The notes beneath the pieces are model-generated. The model did no database searches. It worked only from the letters and a program-made list of their open reading frames with translations, and was not told the DNA's origin. DNA of 64,000 bases from Limanda limanda (Eukaryota; Chordata; Actinopteri; Pleuronectiformes; Pleuronectidae). A program made the translations under genes and the position numbers. Numbering within the stretch: position 1 is the first letter of the stretch; each line of letters begins with the position of its first letter. Shown here in pieces: positions 1 to 10,126 of this stretch. Location of the stretch: NCBI RefSeq assembly GCF_963576545.1, contig NC_083654.1, positions 21,071,122 to 21,135,121 on the forward strand, in the 5' to 3' direction.

Positions 1-1414
1 TGTTGGTGGATAGAAATGCACTTAACTGAGTGTCCTTCTAGTTCCATGGGAGATTGGTCAAAATGTAAAAGAGAAAAGGACAATGTCTCCGAATGTTAAA
101 GTTGTAAATTATTTCAAATTGTAAGTGTTCTTTCTCTGACCCATGTAACATCATCGCATCAGGTATCTTTAAAAAAATCCATTCTGTAGTTTTTGTGTTT
201 TCCTGCTGAGAATCCAAAACATTAACTTCCTATGTTGCAGATAATAAAAAATAGATACTACAGGATGAATTCATATAAGACTAGACATGGTCAGAAGGAA
301 GTTATTCTACTGCTAAGTTGTCGCAGGCCTTTGCTTGTTTTTCGTGTCTCTATTCTTCTGACTGAACAGTGAAGGTGGAGGTTGTGTTTTATTGTTGGAG
401 CTGACCTGGAAAGTACCTGACAACCAGCACTGTTTTTTATTTCCTGGCTTTTTGGAGAGCTGCCTGGTGATCATGCGTCATAAAACCAAAGTTTATCTGC
501 AGCTCGATGTCAAAACACCAACTTCCTGTTACAACACTTGTCGCCATTTTGTCTCAACCTCCGTTCATCCACAAAATGGTGGCAAAAGTCACGTGGCGCA
601 GATGTTTGAATCTCCAGAAAGTGTCTCTTTCTTAATGCTACTGCACAACCGGACTGTGTCTAAGGGTGCTTGTAAAAAACATTGGAGTGTGATACTTCGA
701 CCCAAACTGCATAACATGTTCTGCATGGCCAAGAGTATTTCTGTTATTGAATAAAAGTTTCTTAACTTTAGACGAACTTATTTTCATGTTGTAACGTTGA
801 TTAAAACATTGCATTGTTCTCTTTTACTGTTGGTGCTTCTTAAAACTCCCTGTGTGAAGTGAAAACCTGAGACACAAGGTTCACATGGTGCAGTGACTCG
901 GTAATCGTGTGCCACCTGCAGGAAGAGAAGAGTTCGGCATTGAACTCCACATTGCGTCCATCTTAGACTAAGCCAAAACACAAAATGTCCGGCAGCGTGC
1001 CTGGGGAATGTGGCATATTAAAACAAATAAAGGACGATCTACTGAACCCGTGGCGGTAATTATCACCACGATCTGACAGAACCGGTTCTGCACCATGTCG
1101 TCTCACCAAACAGCCGAGCTGGAAAGTCCCTTCTCTCTTTGTTTGTTTTACTTTCAGTCTCTTCTGTTGAGTCGCAGCCAAACCACAGCCAAGCCCCAGG
1201 TCACTTGACTGAAAACTTTCTGATTTGACTTTTCAGCAGTTGCTATGTTTAAGATGATTAAAAAATCATCTATTGAATGGGCTTAATAGCTTTTCCAGTG
1301 TTTTCATCCACTAAAAGTGCTTTACAGTACAAGTCCAGGGCACATCCATGCAGTGCCACAGCAGCTTTAACATGTTCATTATGTGTAACACACACACGCA
1401 GATACAGTTGTGTC
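1..1414. other. No gene recognised; possible 3' end of an upstream gene
   Basis: No coding exon with splice signals or family similarity was found here. A canonical AATAAA lies at 750-755 on the + strand, followed by T-rich sequence, so this stretch might be the 3' UTR of a + strand gene starting left of the window. The 120-codon open frame at 392-754 resembles nothing known to me and ends over that signal, so I do not call it a gene. Confidence 0.25.
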
Positions 1415-1625
1415 TCCATGACTTCAGAGAACATGACATTGACTTAAATTGATTTACTGGGGACAAACAACTTAGCCTAACCCTAACCCTAACTTTAACA
1501 TAAACCTTAATCTAAACCTTATCCTAACTCTAAAACTTGTCTCCACCTTAGATGAATGATTTAAACATTATGTGGACTTGCTGTTTGTCACCACAAGAAA
1601 GAAAAGTCCCTGTAATGTGGGTGTG
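1415..1625. repeat. Dispersed fish repeat with telomere-like CCTAA core
   Basis: Three CCCTAA-type units at 1476-1493 grade into diverged CTTAA/CCTAA units up to about 1535. They are flanked by a 'ttactggggac' segment on the left and a 'caccacaagaaagaaaagtccc' segment on the right. I remember this arrangement from a dispersed element frequent in teleost introns and spacers, which makes it a repeat copy rather than an internal telomere. Confidence 0.45.
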
Positions 1626-3030
1626 TGAACCGGTTCAAGTCCAGACAACAGGAGTAATACCTTGACAACACGCACACAAACAATATATAATATTATATTT
1701 TCTGTCCCTGAAACCGTTTATGGAACAGAGAATGAGTATAACTACATCAATCATGTTTGGTCCTACAAGCTAAACAATGAAAACAAGTCACTCAACAGAT
1801 CAGCTTCAGTCTAACATGATCATAGCTTCTCTTCTCCTCTCTAAACCAAAAGTGACACAGGAACAGATTCAGCATCAAGCACAACAGAAATGACAGCGAT
1901 GGACTCGTCTCATTTAGTTTGACAAATGTTTGATAAATGGATGAATGCAATGAAATAGACCTGGAAGCAAGTTGCATTATGATCTCTAACAAAAGTGTTT
2001 CTGATGACTCCTATGATATTATTTTGAATATATTGTTTTATTCGATATATCTCCTCCTACAGTCACATTTTCATTCTTCTCAAAGTTAGGTAAACTCCCA
2101 AACTTATCATTTGAATCACCGAACTTCCCCTGGGTGTGTGACACATGCTACACCAAATATAGCAACTGTTTTACAAGATTTCTCCTGAGGTATTAAGCAA
2201 TATATAAACTCCAAAATGTATGGTTCAAACACACAACACATGATGAGTTGAGGGAGGTCACAGAACAGATCTGATGTCTGTTTTTTGAGTTCAGAGAACA
2301 GAATCAGGCAAATAGAAACTAATCTTCATTCTGTTAAAAAAAAAAAAACAGCTGCAACCCAGAGATAACGACTTTAAGGAAGAGTACCAGCACCCCGCTT
2401 GGTTGTATTCGGCACTTTTACCAACAGTCATGTGATTTCCTGGAAGCAGCCAGCCTGGCGGGTTGGCAAAGGTGCAAATAGCAACAAAGGATTCAAATCC
2501 ATTGCTCTTGAACGACATCTAGTGAGAACTACAGCACAGGGTTGGTGAAGTGAGGGAAACACCACAAACTGCAGTGGCAGGTGTCAACAAGTTAAATCTC
2601 AAACTTTTTAAGAGCATAAAGAAGGAAATGTTAGATATAAGTCCGTGCGACAGATATGGTAGAGAATAAACCTGGAGACAAAACATTGTCTCTTAAACCA
2701 CAAACAGAAACAGTGGATATCATAATCTGAGCTGAGATCAATTCTGACCGAGGTGTTTGTAGACGATCACTTATCAGTTGGTCTCATTAGTAGTTTTTAT
2801 TTCAACGTCTTAAAATCGGTATCATGCCGCAAAAACCTCATTTTTAAGTTTGATGTACGTGTAAAATTCAACATTGACTTAATAAGTCCTACCTGAATGT
2901 GTTTAAGTAGTGGTATGTAATACTTTAACATATTAAAGACATTTAGATGATTTGGCAGATTTGGGCCGTATTTGAGTGGCCAACATCCGTATGCTATCTG
3001 AGCTATATAGCAACAATTTTATTTATTTCT
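1626..3030. other. AT-rich intergenic sequence without recognised features
   Basis: No open frame has splice context or family similarity. An A12 run at 2337-2348 is the only simple-sequence feature of note. Confidence 0.4.
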
Positions 3031-3034
3031 GCAT

Positions 3035-3240
3035 ATAATCCCTAATCTTAATCTCTTCCATCTGGATAGCTGCTCTTTCCTCAAATCAGGACTAATCCCC
3101 CCACACAAGATCATCCTTCATTAATGAAATGTTCCATGATAAGGTATCAGATCATCTTTTTCTTTGAAGGAGAATTCTCCTGAATCCTGTTCAAAAGCTG
3201 GGACGTGCACAGTTGGTGAACGTGGCTCATTTTAGTATTT
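3035..3240. repeat. Local repeat A, copy 1
   Basis: The core (taatcttaatct..., gctctttcctcaaat, ctaatcccccc, acacaagatc, ccttcatta) and the tail (gtgcac...gtggctcat...tttagt) recur in the same order at 4875-5042 with roughly 75-80 percent identity by eye. Both copies are on the same strand, so this is an old duplication or two members of a dispersed family. Confidence 0.55.
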
Positions 3241-4254
3241 CTGTTTCTTGCAGCCACGAACACACCACAGACTGAAAACTGTCAACCTTGGAGCTAGGAC
3301 TCGTTTCAAGGCCCAGTGGAAACCCTGAGTGTGTAGAGAAGCAGCTTGGTTATGAAGCAGTATTTTCAGTTTGGCGCGTCTGCTTAGGGTTTGTGTTCCA
3401 GTAGCTGTTGTGATGCATCTGATCAAGTAACTGAATGTGTAAACCAGCTGGACTCAAACTGAAACAGGAGCAGCTACGGTGACAAGGAGCTGAGCTCCAC
3501 CAGTTAATCATGGTTTTTATTTGATTGCTAGAGTCACTGGATACTTCTCGTTTGTAATCTCTTGAACATGGAGAAAGTGATTGAGTCTCAGTGGACAGTC
3601 ACTGTCACCACATAGAGAGACAATTGAGTGATCATTGAGAGGTTGGGAGGGGGACATCGTGATGAAGATCATGAGGAAGAGCAACAGCGCACCATGTGCT
3701 TGTTTCAGGCACTTTCACCATTAAACCCAGGAGATCATGTGATTTCCCCTAAACTCCACCTAGAGAATCAGGTTAACTGGCTGCCATGAGTGTTGGCTGA
3801 AGAGCTTAATGACAGATCCTGAGTGCCCCCAAGTGGAATGAAATAGGTATTGATATAAAAACATTGAAGGTAGTGAAACTCATCCATCAATTATCTATAC
3901 TGCTTTTCCTTTGAGGGTCACATGGCCGGATGACATTGAGGCGAGAGGCAGCGTACACCCTGACCAGGTCCTCAGCTCATCACTGGGCCGAGTCCGACAC
4001 ATGGTGACAAACAGCCAGTCATGCTCAGATTTATACATATGATCAATCAAGAGTCTCCAGTTAACCTTCATTTCTTTGGACCGTGAGAGGAACCCAGAGA
4101 AAATCGACTCTGGGAGAACATGTTAACTCCACATAGAAAGGCCCCTGACCTCTGGGATTCAAACCTTCTTTCTGTGACAGATGTGGGCCACTTCAGGCAA
4201 TAATGGCACCTCTGGACTTCCTGTTGCCCAAAGGATGTGAGAGGTAAGTGGTTA

Positions 4255-4515
4255 AAGTTTTGTGTGCAAAATATCTTATATTAAGAGAGTCATATGCTGC
4301 CAAAGAGATTCGTTTTACTGGATTAGCATGATAATCTAATTTCATATCAGTCATCATCTTTGCTGATTTTATAAGTATTTCTAATATTTCCAGCAGTAGG
4401 CCCTACTTCACAGCATTATTATTATTATTATTATTGATGTTGTTGTTTTTGTTGTTGTTAATAATTGTACAGCACTTTTCAAAGCAGCTGTTAAAAAGTA
4501 CAAAGACAACAAACT
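4255..4515. repeat. Local repeat B, copy 1
   Basis: The stretch running through 'tgtgtgcaaaat', 'catatgctgccaaagaga', 'ggattagcatg', 'gctgattttat', 'aggccctac', a TTA/TTG trinucleotide patch and 'ttgtacagcacttttcaaa' is repeated in the same order at 5218-5495. The two copies are about 960 bp apart and have each built a different trinucleotide run in the middle. Confidence 0.6.
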
Positions 4516-4874
4516 AAAAGTATGGGTTAACGTTTCATTTAGTTGCTGTGGATTACACAACCCAACAGCAACAGAGATCAAAAAGACTGCAGGTGACATT
4601 TTTTAACTACTCGTGATATTTTTTAAAGGTAAATGGAAACAATTGTTTGTGTTATTTACTATAAATTCGAATTGTGTTTGTCGTCCATTTTAACTCGGTG
4701 GCCACCAGATGGCGACATAGCATTATACAGTGCATTTCTATAACCTGAAATGCAGTGACCTCCAGTGTCCAGTAGATGGCACATTGATCTAAACAGTAAC
4801 AGACTGTCAGATTTTACTCAACCTGCTGCTCAACATGAGGATTAGTTGTTTTACTTGTTGACTTCCCTCTAATT

Positions 4875-5042
4875 TCTAATCTTAATCTGTACCTTCTGGT
4901 TAGATGCTCTTTCCTCAAATTGGGCCTAATCCCCCCCACACAAGATCCTCCTTCATTAAAAGAAATTATGATTCCTGTGAAGTCGGTTAAATCCTGATCA
5001 ACAGCTGTGAAGTGCACGTGGCTCATATTTAGTGTTAAAGAC
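4875..5042. repeat. Local repeat A, copy 2
   Basis: Second copy of the segment at 3035-3240, with the same order of shared words and small indels. Confidence 0.55.
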
Positions 5043-5217
5043 ATTCATCCTGACTAGAGATAGTTACACATTTTTATTTCTTCAATATTAGTTGAGTGAT
5101 ACAATATTCAATTGCTTTTACATAAATTATTCTCATAAACGCATATTGGAACTTAATTGCGCATACAAAAATATACTTGCATACATTTTTGTGGGCATAA
5201 AGGTCGCGATTGATTTA

Positions 5218-5495
5218 AGACATTGTGTGCAAAATAAAGTAAGTATTAAGAGTGTCAGAGACATATGCTACCAAAGAGATTAGTTTAACAGGATTAGCAT
5301 GGTAATCTTATTTCAGAACAGTCATTTTCTTAGCTGATTTTATTTGTATCTCCTTTATTTCCAGCATCAGGCCCTACATCACAGAATTAATAATAACAAT
5401 ACTACTACTGCTACTCCTATTACTACAACTACTACTAATAATAATAATAAACATTGTACAGCACTTTTCAAAACAGCTGTTACAAAGTACTTCAC
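5218..5495. repeat. Local repeat B, copy 2
   Basis: Second copy of the segment at 4255-4515. Its centre holds ACT/AAT trinucleotide repeats at about 5387-5450. The open frames here on both strands (poly-Asn/Thr and poly-Ser) are products of those repeats and not genes. Confidence 0.6.
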
Positions 5496-5934
5496 AATAA
5501 GAACAAACAAAAAAAGACAACAAACCATAGAAGGGAACAAGCAAAATAATATAATTTACAATCAAAGACAGCAAATGATTTAAGACAACATTATTTAAGG
5601 TTAACGGAAAAATTTAAAAGAAAATTAACTATTCTATAGTTGCTTTCCAAAAAGCAACTATCCCGCTGAGGCCATTTGGTAAAAGTGAGTCTTGAGGGCT
5701 GATTTAAAAGCAGCATTGGTAACACTTTTAATTTGGAGGGTTACATCTCTCTTCCTCTCTAACTCCAAAAAAAGCCAGTCTCTATTGAGAGGAAGTAATT
5801 CACCTCTCTGTCTTCTCCCTTCTATGAGAGTATAATGAAGTGTCCCCGCTCAGGTTCACACATTTACAACTCATTTTGCATGACTACATCATTTGCTGTT
5901 GTCCTGGATTTGGATAGAGTAATGATGTGGTCTG

Positions 5935-6175
5935 AGTCAAAAAAGATCCCATTACATTTTTGTGCAGATCTGCATCAGGGGGCTGATCCAGGGTTTTGAG
6001 ATGGAGAAATTTTCAATTCATGTACCTTGATAAAAAAAAACACATTTAGAGGACTGATATTTATGAGTGTGTGAAATAAGATGCATATCCAAATAAATCA
6101 TGTAAATTTAAATGTTGTGTTTTCATAAGGGGACTATGGACCCTGGTAGTGTGTCCTCTATCATGCCCTTTTAGT
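5935..6175 (+). repeat. Dispersed teleost repeat, fairly complete copy
   Basis: Contains the word series 'aaaagatcccatta', 'tgtgcagatctgcatcaggggg', 'ttgagatggagaaattttca', 'cttgataaaaaaaa...cacatttagaggactgatat', 'ataaggggacta' and 'ggaccctgg'. Parts recur at about 31165-31280, 37205-37345, 54625-54745 and 61270-61385. I remember this as a high-copy family in perch-like fish genomes; its class cannot be named from sequence alone. Confidence 0.6.
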
Positions 6176-7160
6176 TTGAAATGATTTAGGCAATAATAAA
6201 ACATGCAACCATTTGGTTGGTTTGGCCATTCATGCCACAAGTGCACTCATGATGCAGTAGAAGTCACACAAATACACAGAGCTGATGTAAATGGAAACCA
6301 TTTAAGTAAAAGAGGTAATTTTTATTTGGAAATGTGTATTTTCTTGGCAGAAAACACATTTGCACAGGTCAACCGAAAAAGGTAGAGTTGTGTTTTTGAA
6401 TACAGGCTTTGAAAAGCAAACAATAACACATTGGGATGCAAATAGAAATAACGCATGGCTAGCTAAAGAAGCTAGTGACAAACAATGTGACTGAATCCAA
6501 CACATCTCTACTGAACAACTGATGCTTGCATTTGACAACTTTTCAGAGATAATGTGGCGTTAAAGAGACAACAGCACTGCAGTGTAGGAAACTTTCATAC
6601 ACAGTGTTCCTCTGTGTCTGAACAATGCAGCCTGCACCAGTGGCCTAAGGGGCTGTTGTTGCTAAGGAAGGTTTGCCAGCTATAGGGAGGAAAGTGAAAG
6701 AACTGATATGTGAAAACATGGAACCACACACACACACATATAATATGTAACACTCAGAGTTATTACCTAACAGCGTATTTATGACACCAGGCTCAACAGC
6801 ATTAAAGCAGTGTCCATAGTGCAGCTGGTGTTTCTGTGTAAAACTCTACTTCAGCGTGTGACTCAGTACAGAAGCGTCGTGAAGGAAAGAGCTTCCTTGG
6901 CAACCATTTCTGAGCTGACGTAGCCAAGAGGTCATTAGATGGGGAGTGTGTGTGTAAATATGTATGAATATGTTTATGGTTGTGTGGATAAATACTTTTA
7001 TCCATTTTGGTTGATCATCACCACTTAAAAATGTACTATTGAGGGTTTAGAGGTTTTGGAGACATGGTTATAATTAGATAAGGGCATTATTTGTGATGCC
7101 TCTGGTTGGGGTAAGGAGCTTGAGAATACATTATGTCGATGAGAATGTGTGTGTGTGAGA
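6176..7160. other. Intergenic sequence without recognised features
   Basis: Nothing with coding or RNA-gene character was found. A short (CA)5 lies at about 6727-6738. Confidence 0.35.
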
Positions 7161-7164
7161 GTGT

Positions 7165-7166
<2 letters not shown>

Positions 7167-7232
<66 letters not shown>

Positions 7233-7250
7233 GAGAGAGAGAGAGAGAGC
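7167..7250. repeat. (GT)n microsatellite followed by (GA)n
   Basis: Roughly 30 GT units end at 7230 and are followed at once by a short GA run to about 7249. The overlapping minus-strand frame rich in Thr-His is an artefact of the repeat. Confidence 0.9.
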
Positions 7251-8099
7251 ACAGATGATGAGTCAGAGGAGGCTGATTCTGACGTAATCTGCCGACCCCT
7301 CCCTCCTTCCTGTTCTCCTACATGGCTTTTCCTGCATGTTCAGGTCAGATCCTGGTTCCCCACAAAACAATAACAATGCATGAATAGATAAATCATAATA
7401 TCTCATTGTCATCTGGAAAATAGATTTTATATATTAATCTATTTAAATTGAATCATATTCAGTTAGGATTAAATTAATATATTTTGAATGATTTCTTTAC
7501 ATTTCTCATATTTCGTTATTATTATCATATATATTTATTTCTGTCCAATAGGAATCCACACCTCAACAACCCAAACATTCTAAATTAATAATATGTGGTA
7601 AGCATATATTAGCAGGAAATCAATATTGAAATTGTAATTTTGTTTCAGGCACTGTGTCGTGACATGGAACTTTTGGTTTGGGGCTTTTGTCAATTAAATA
7701 ATTTATTTTAATATGTTATATTGTGATTTCACTGTGTTTGTTTCTTTTATTTATAATCAATGTTTTATATCACTGCATATGATTGTAGTCAAACAGATGA
7801 GTAGATGAAACAACCTTTCTTTTGTATTTTTTTGAGTTGCAGAGATCTCTTCCCAGCAGTAGATGGACATAGTTGAATGTAGTAATAACCAATAAGGAAT
7901 TAATAATAAGCCTATGATTAAATCTGGCTCTTCCATAATTTCCCCATATTTCTGTATTATCATATATTTCCATGTTGATTATGTAAGGGCCCCTTCCTGT
8001 AGAAATCCACATATAAACCACCAAAACATCCCAAACCATTGGAAACACGTGGTTAGCAAACACTAAAAAGATGTGGCAGGAAATTCACAATTAATTTAG
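7251..8099. other. AT-rich spacer
   Basis: A strongly AT-rich stretch (about 7360-8100) with no coding evidence. It ends sharply where the CpG-rich sequence upstream of brd2 begins. Confidence 0.35.
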
Positions 8100-8149
8100 G
8101 CAAATGATGATTCGATATTCATGGTATTGTGATTCAGGGGACGGTGGGA

Positions 8150-8765
8150 GAATAAAACCTAAACGTGCTGTTGGATCAGCCTCCTGCACTTTGACTCAGG
8201 GCTTCTTTGCTGCCTCTGCGCAGGCGCACGGGTCTCGATGGAAAACAAGAGCCTGGGATCCAGAGGAATCGACTTCAGGACAAAGTTGATATTTGCGACG
8301 TGTTTGAGACGCAAACGTCGCGGAGGATTCTTCCCTTCGGCGGAGGATTAACGTCACGATGGAGGAAAACAGGGAATCAGGCAACGACCCTGGATTCCTC
8401 CTCGTCATGTGACCGCCTCTGACCAATCGGAGCGCAGGAAAGGAAGCGGACGGTTCTAGCTTTGTTCGGCTTTTCTTGCAACTTTGTCCCCAAATCGAGC
8501 TCGAATCCCGGCTTGCATCGGCCCGTGGGGGCGCGGATCTACCGGAAGAGACGTTTTCATTTGAAAGGATGAAACGAGGAAGTTGAATTTATATTTTTTG
8601 CGCAGTGCCACGTGTTCAGGTTTGAGGAAGAGTGCGCTGCTGCGTCACATGACTCCCCTCCCCCCCCCGGCAGCAGAGGGGGAAGAAGGCGGCGGACATG
8701 TTGGAGGGAAACGTGCTGGTTAAAGAGAATCCAGCTGGAAGACGACGAGATTATTTGAAGAAAGG
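8150..8765 (+). promoter_or_regulatory. Distal CpG-rich block, possible alternative brd2 promoter/first exon
   Basis: GC and CpG content rise abruptly here compared with the AT-rich DNA on the left. A CCAAT box lies at 8423-8427 and a CRE-like 'acgtcac' near 8352. The segment around 8670-8766 (a GGCGGCGG patch followed by a short open frame from 8698) could be an untranslated first exon ending at a weak donor near 8764. BRD2 genes are known for alternative 5' untranslated exons, so this is a reasonable candidate; the transcription start itself is inference. Confidence 0.4.
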
Positions 8766-9610
8766 TTTCGCTCTGTTTTGGAATTTACCTCTCGACTCTT
8801 GTATTTATATGAATCCCAAGTTCCTTTGTTTTTGTTTTACTACCATACTTTACAAAAAGTATTTACTTTTTTTTGTGGATATTTTAACTTTTTAAAAACG
8901 TTTTTACGGAATTAGCTCGTGTGAAGTAATCTTGTATTTAACCCTGTGAGGACCAAGTTTAACCTCCGTGGTTTGTTTGAGTGACATTGTGGGGATCTGT
9001 AACCTTGCTGTGGGGGATGGGCGCATGTGCTTCTCTAACTCTTATCTGCTGGGTCCTGTAACTTTTTACAGATCTTTATAGATTCGGTGTTTCAGTGGTT
9101 TTCGTAGTTGTGGATTCAACAACTCGTGTAAAGCCTTCAAGGCCAGGTATAGTACTTGTATTTCCAAACTGCCTAAGATTATTAATCTTGTGGTTTAAAT
9201 TGAGATCTTTGTGTTTAGTCGTCAAGTTTGGATCAAAGGAATTCGAAGTTAGTTAAAATGAGTTGTGAGGTCAGTTTTGAAAAGTGCTTCGTCATGCAGC
9301 TGGTTTTGGTCTTGTGAGCGTGATACTGGGGCCTTTGTGTGGAAGGAGTTTACTGCGTCGTCATTGTGGATCCAGTTGGATTTGTTCGCTTTATTCTTGA
9401 GTAGCGTGTGTTCGACGCCTCATGTGTTTTCCTCTGTTTGCAGCAGCAGAGAAGGCGACTCGTCCTCATGTGTTAACGTTTATCTTTCATGTTTTACTCG
9501 AGTTATTTCTTATAATTCGGTTGTAACACTTCAACATGGCGGCGGTGTTGCGGTCGTTCTGGTTAGAGGGGAGAGGCTCTGGGCTCCTCAGGGATACGCG
9601 TGACCCGGCG

Positions 9611-10020
9611 CAAGAACCAATCAGCTCGTTAGTATTCGCGCTGGAAGCCCGCGTTAGACCCGTGTCGTCCAATCATCGTCGTCGCTTTGCACACGTTGAC
9701 GTAATGTAGTGCGAGGAGGAGGGGGGCTACTTCCATTTTGTACAGGACTCAGAGCGGAGCCAATCACAGGCCGTGTTTCTGTCAGGCAGGACGCGCACAG
9801 CCAATAGCATTGCGCCGTTCTCTTGACTGACAGCAGAAACTTGCGAATAGGTGGGCTCGAAAGGCTGTCTTTGTACCTCCCGCGTCAGGGGGCGTGGTGA
9901 CTTTGATGAGCACCTGGAGCAGCCAATAGGAAGGCAGAGGGCGGTGACATGTCGGTGCAGTGTGGCCAATGGGGTGAACGATGAGTCTATAAAGGAACGG
10001 GTGTAGTCGCAGCGTCGCCA
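9611..10020 (+). promoter_or_regulatory. brd2: brd2 proximal promoter: six CCAAT boxes and a TATA box
   Basis: CCAAT pentamers, all on the + strand, start at 9617, 9669, 9760, 9801, 9923 and 9966. A TATAAAGG lies at 9988-9995, which predicts transcription start near 10015-10025, about 105 bp before the ATG at 10127. A CRE-like TGACGTAA lies at 9698-9705. CCAAT boxes in this setting are classical NF-Y sites. The surrounding 9500-10500 sequence is GC- and CpG-rich, consistent with a broadly expressed gene. Confidence 0.7.
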
Positions 10021-10126
10021 TTTCAACGAAGCAAACCGGGCGGTGTTTTCGTGGCGGGGCGCGGAGAGCAGCGACGAGCAGAGACGGGTCCTGGGTTCTT
10101 AACAATCCGGATCCATCCGGACGGAC

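Noticed and set aside
392..754. 120-codon open frame on the + strand
   Set aside because: No recognisable domain, no splice context, and it overlaps a possible poly(A) signal; chance open frames of this size are expected.
1476..1535. Telomere-like CCCTAA repeats
   Set aside because: Only about three exact units that grade into diverged CCTAA/CTTAA words within a known type of fish repeat; not a telomere remnant.
9536..9709. Open frame of 57 codons starting with a good ATG context in the brd2 promoter region
   Set aside because: It contains two of the CCAAT boxes, lies upstream of the TATA box, and resembles no protein family I know; probably chance in GC-rich DNA.
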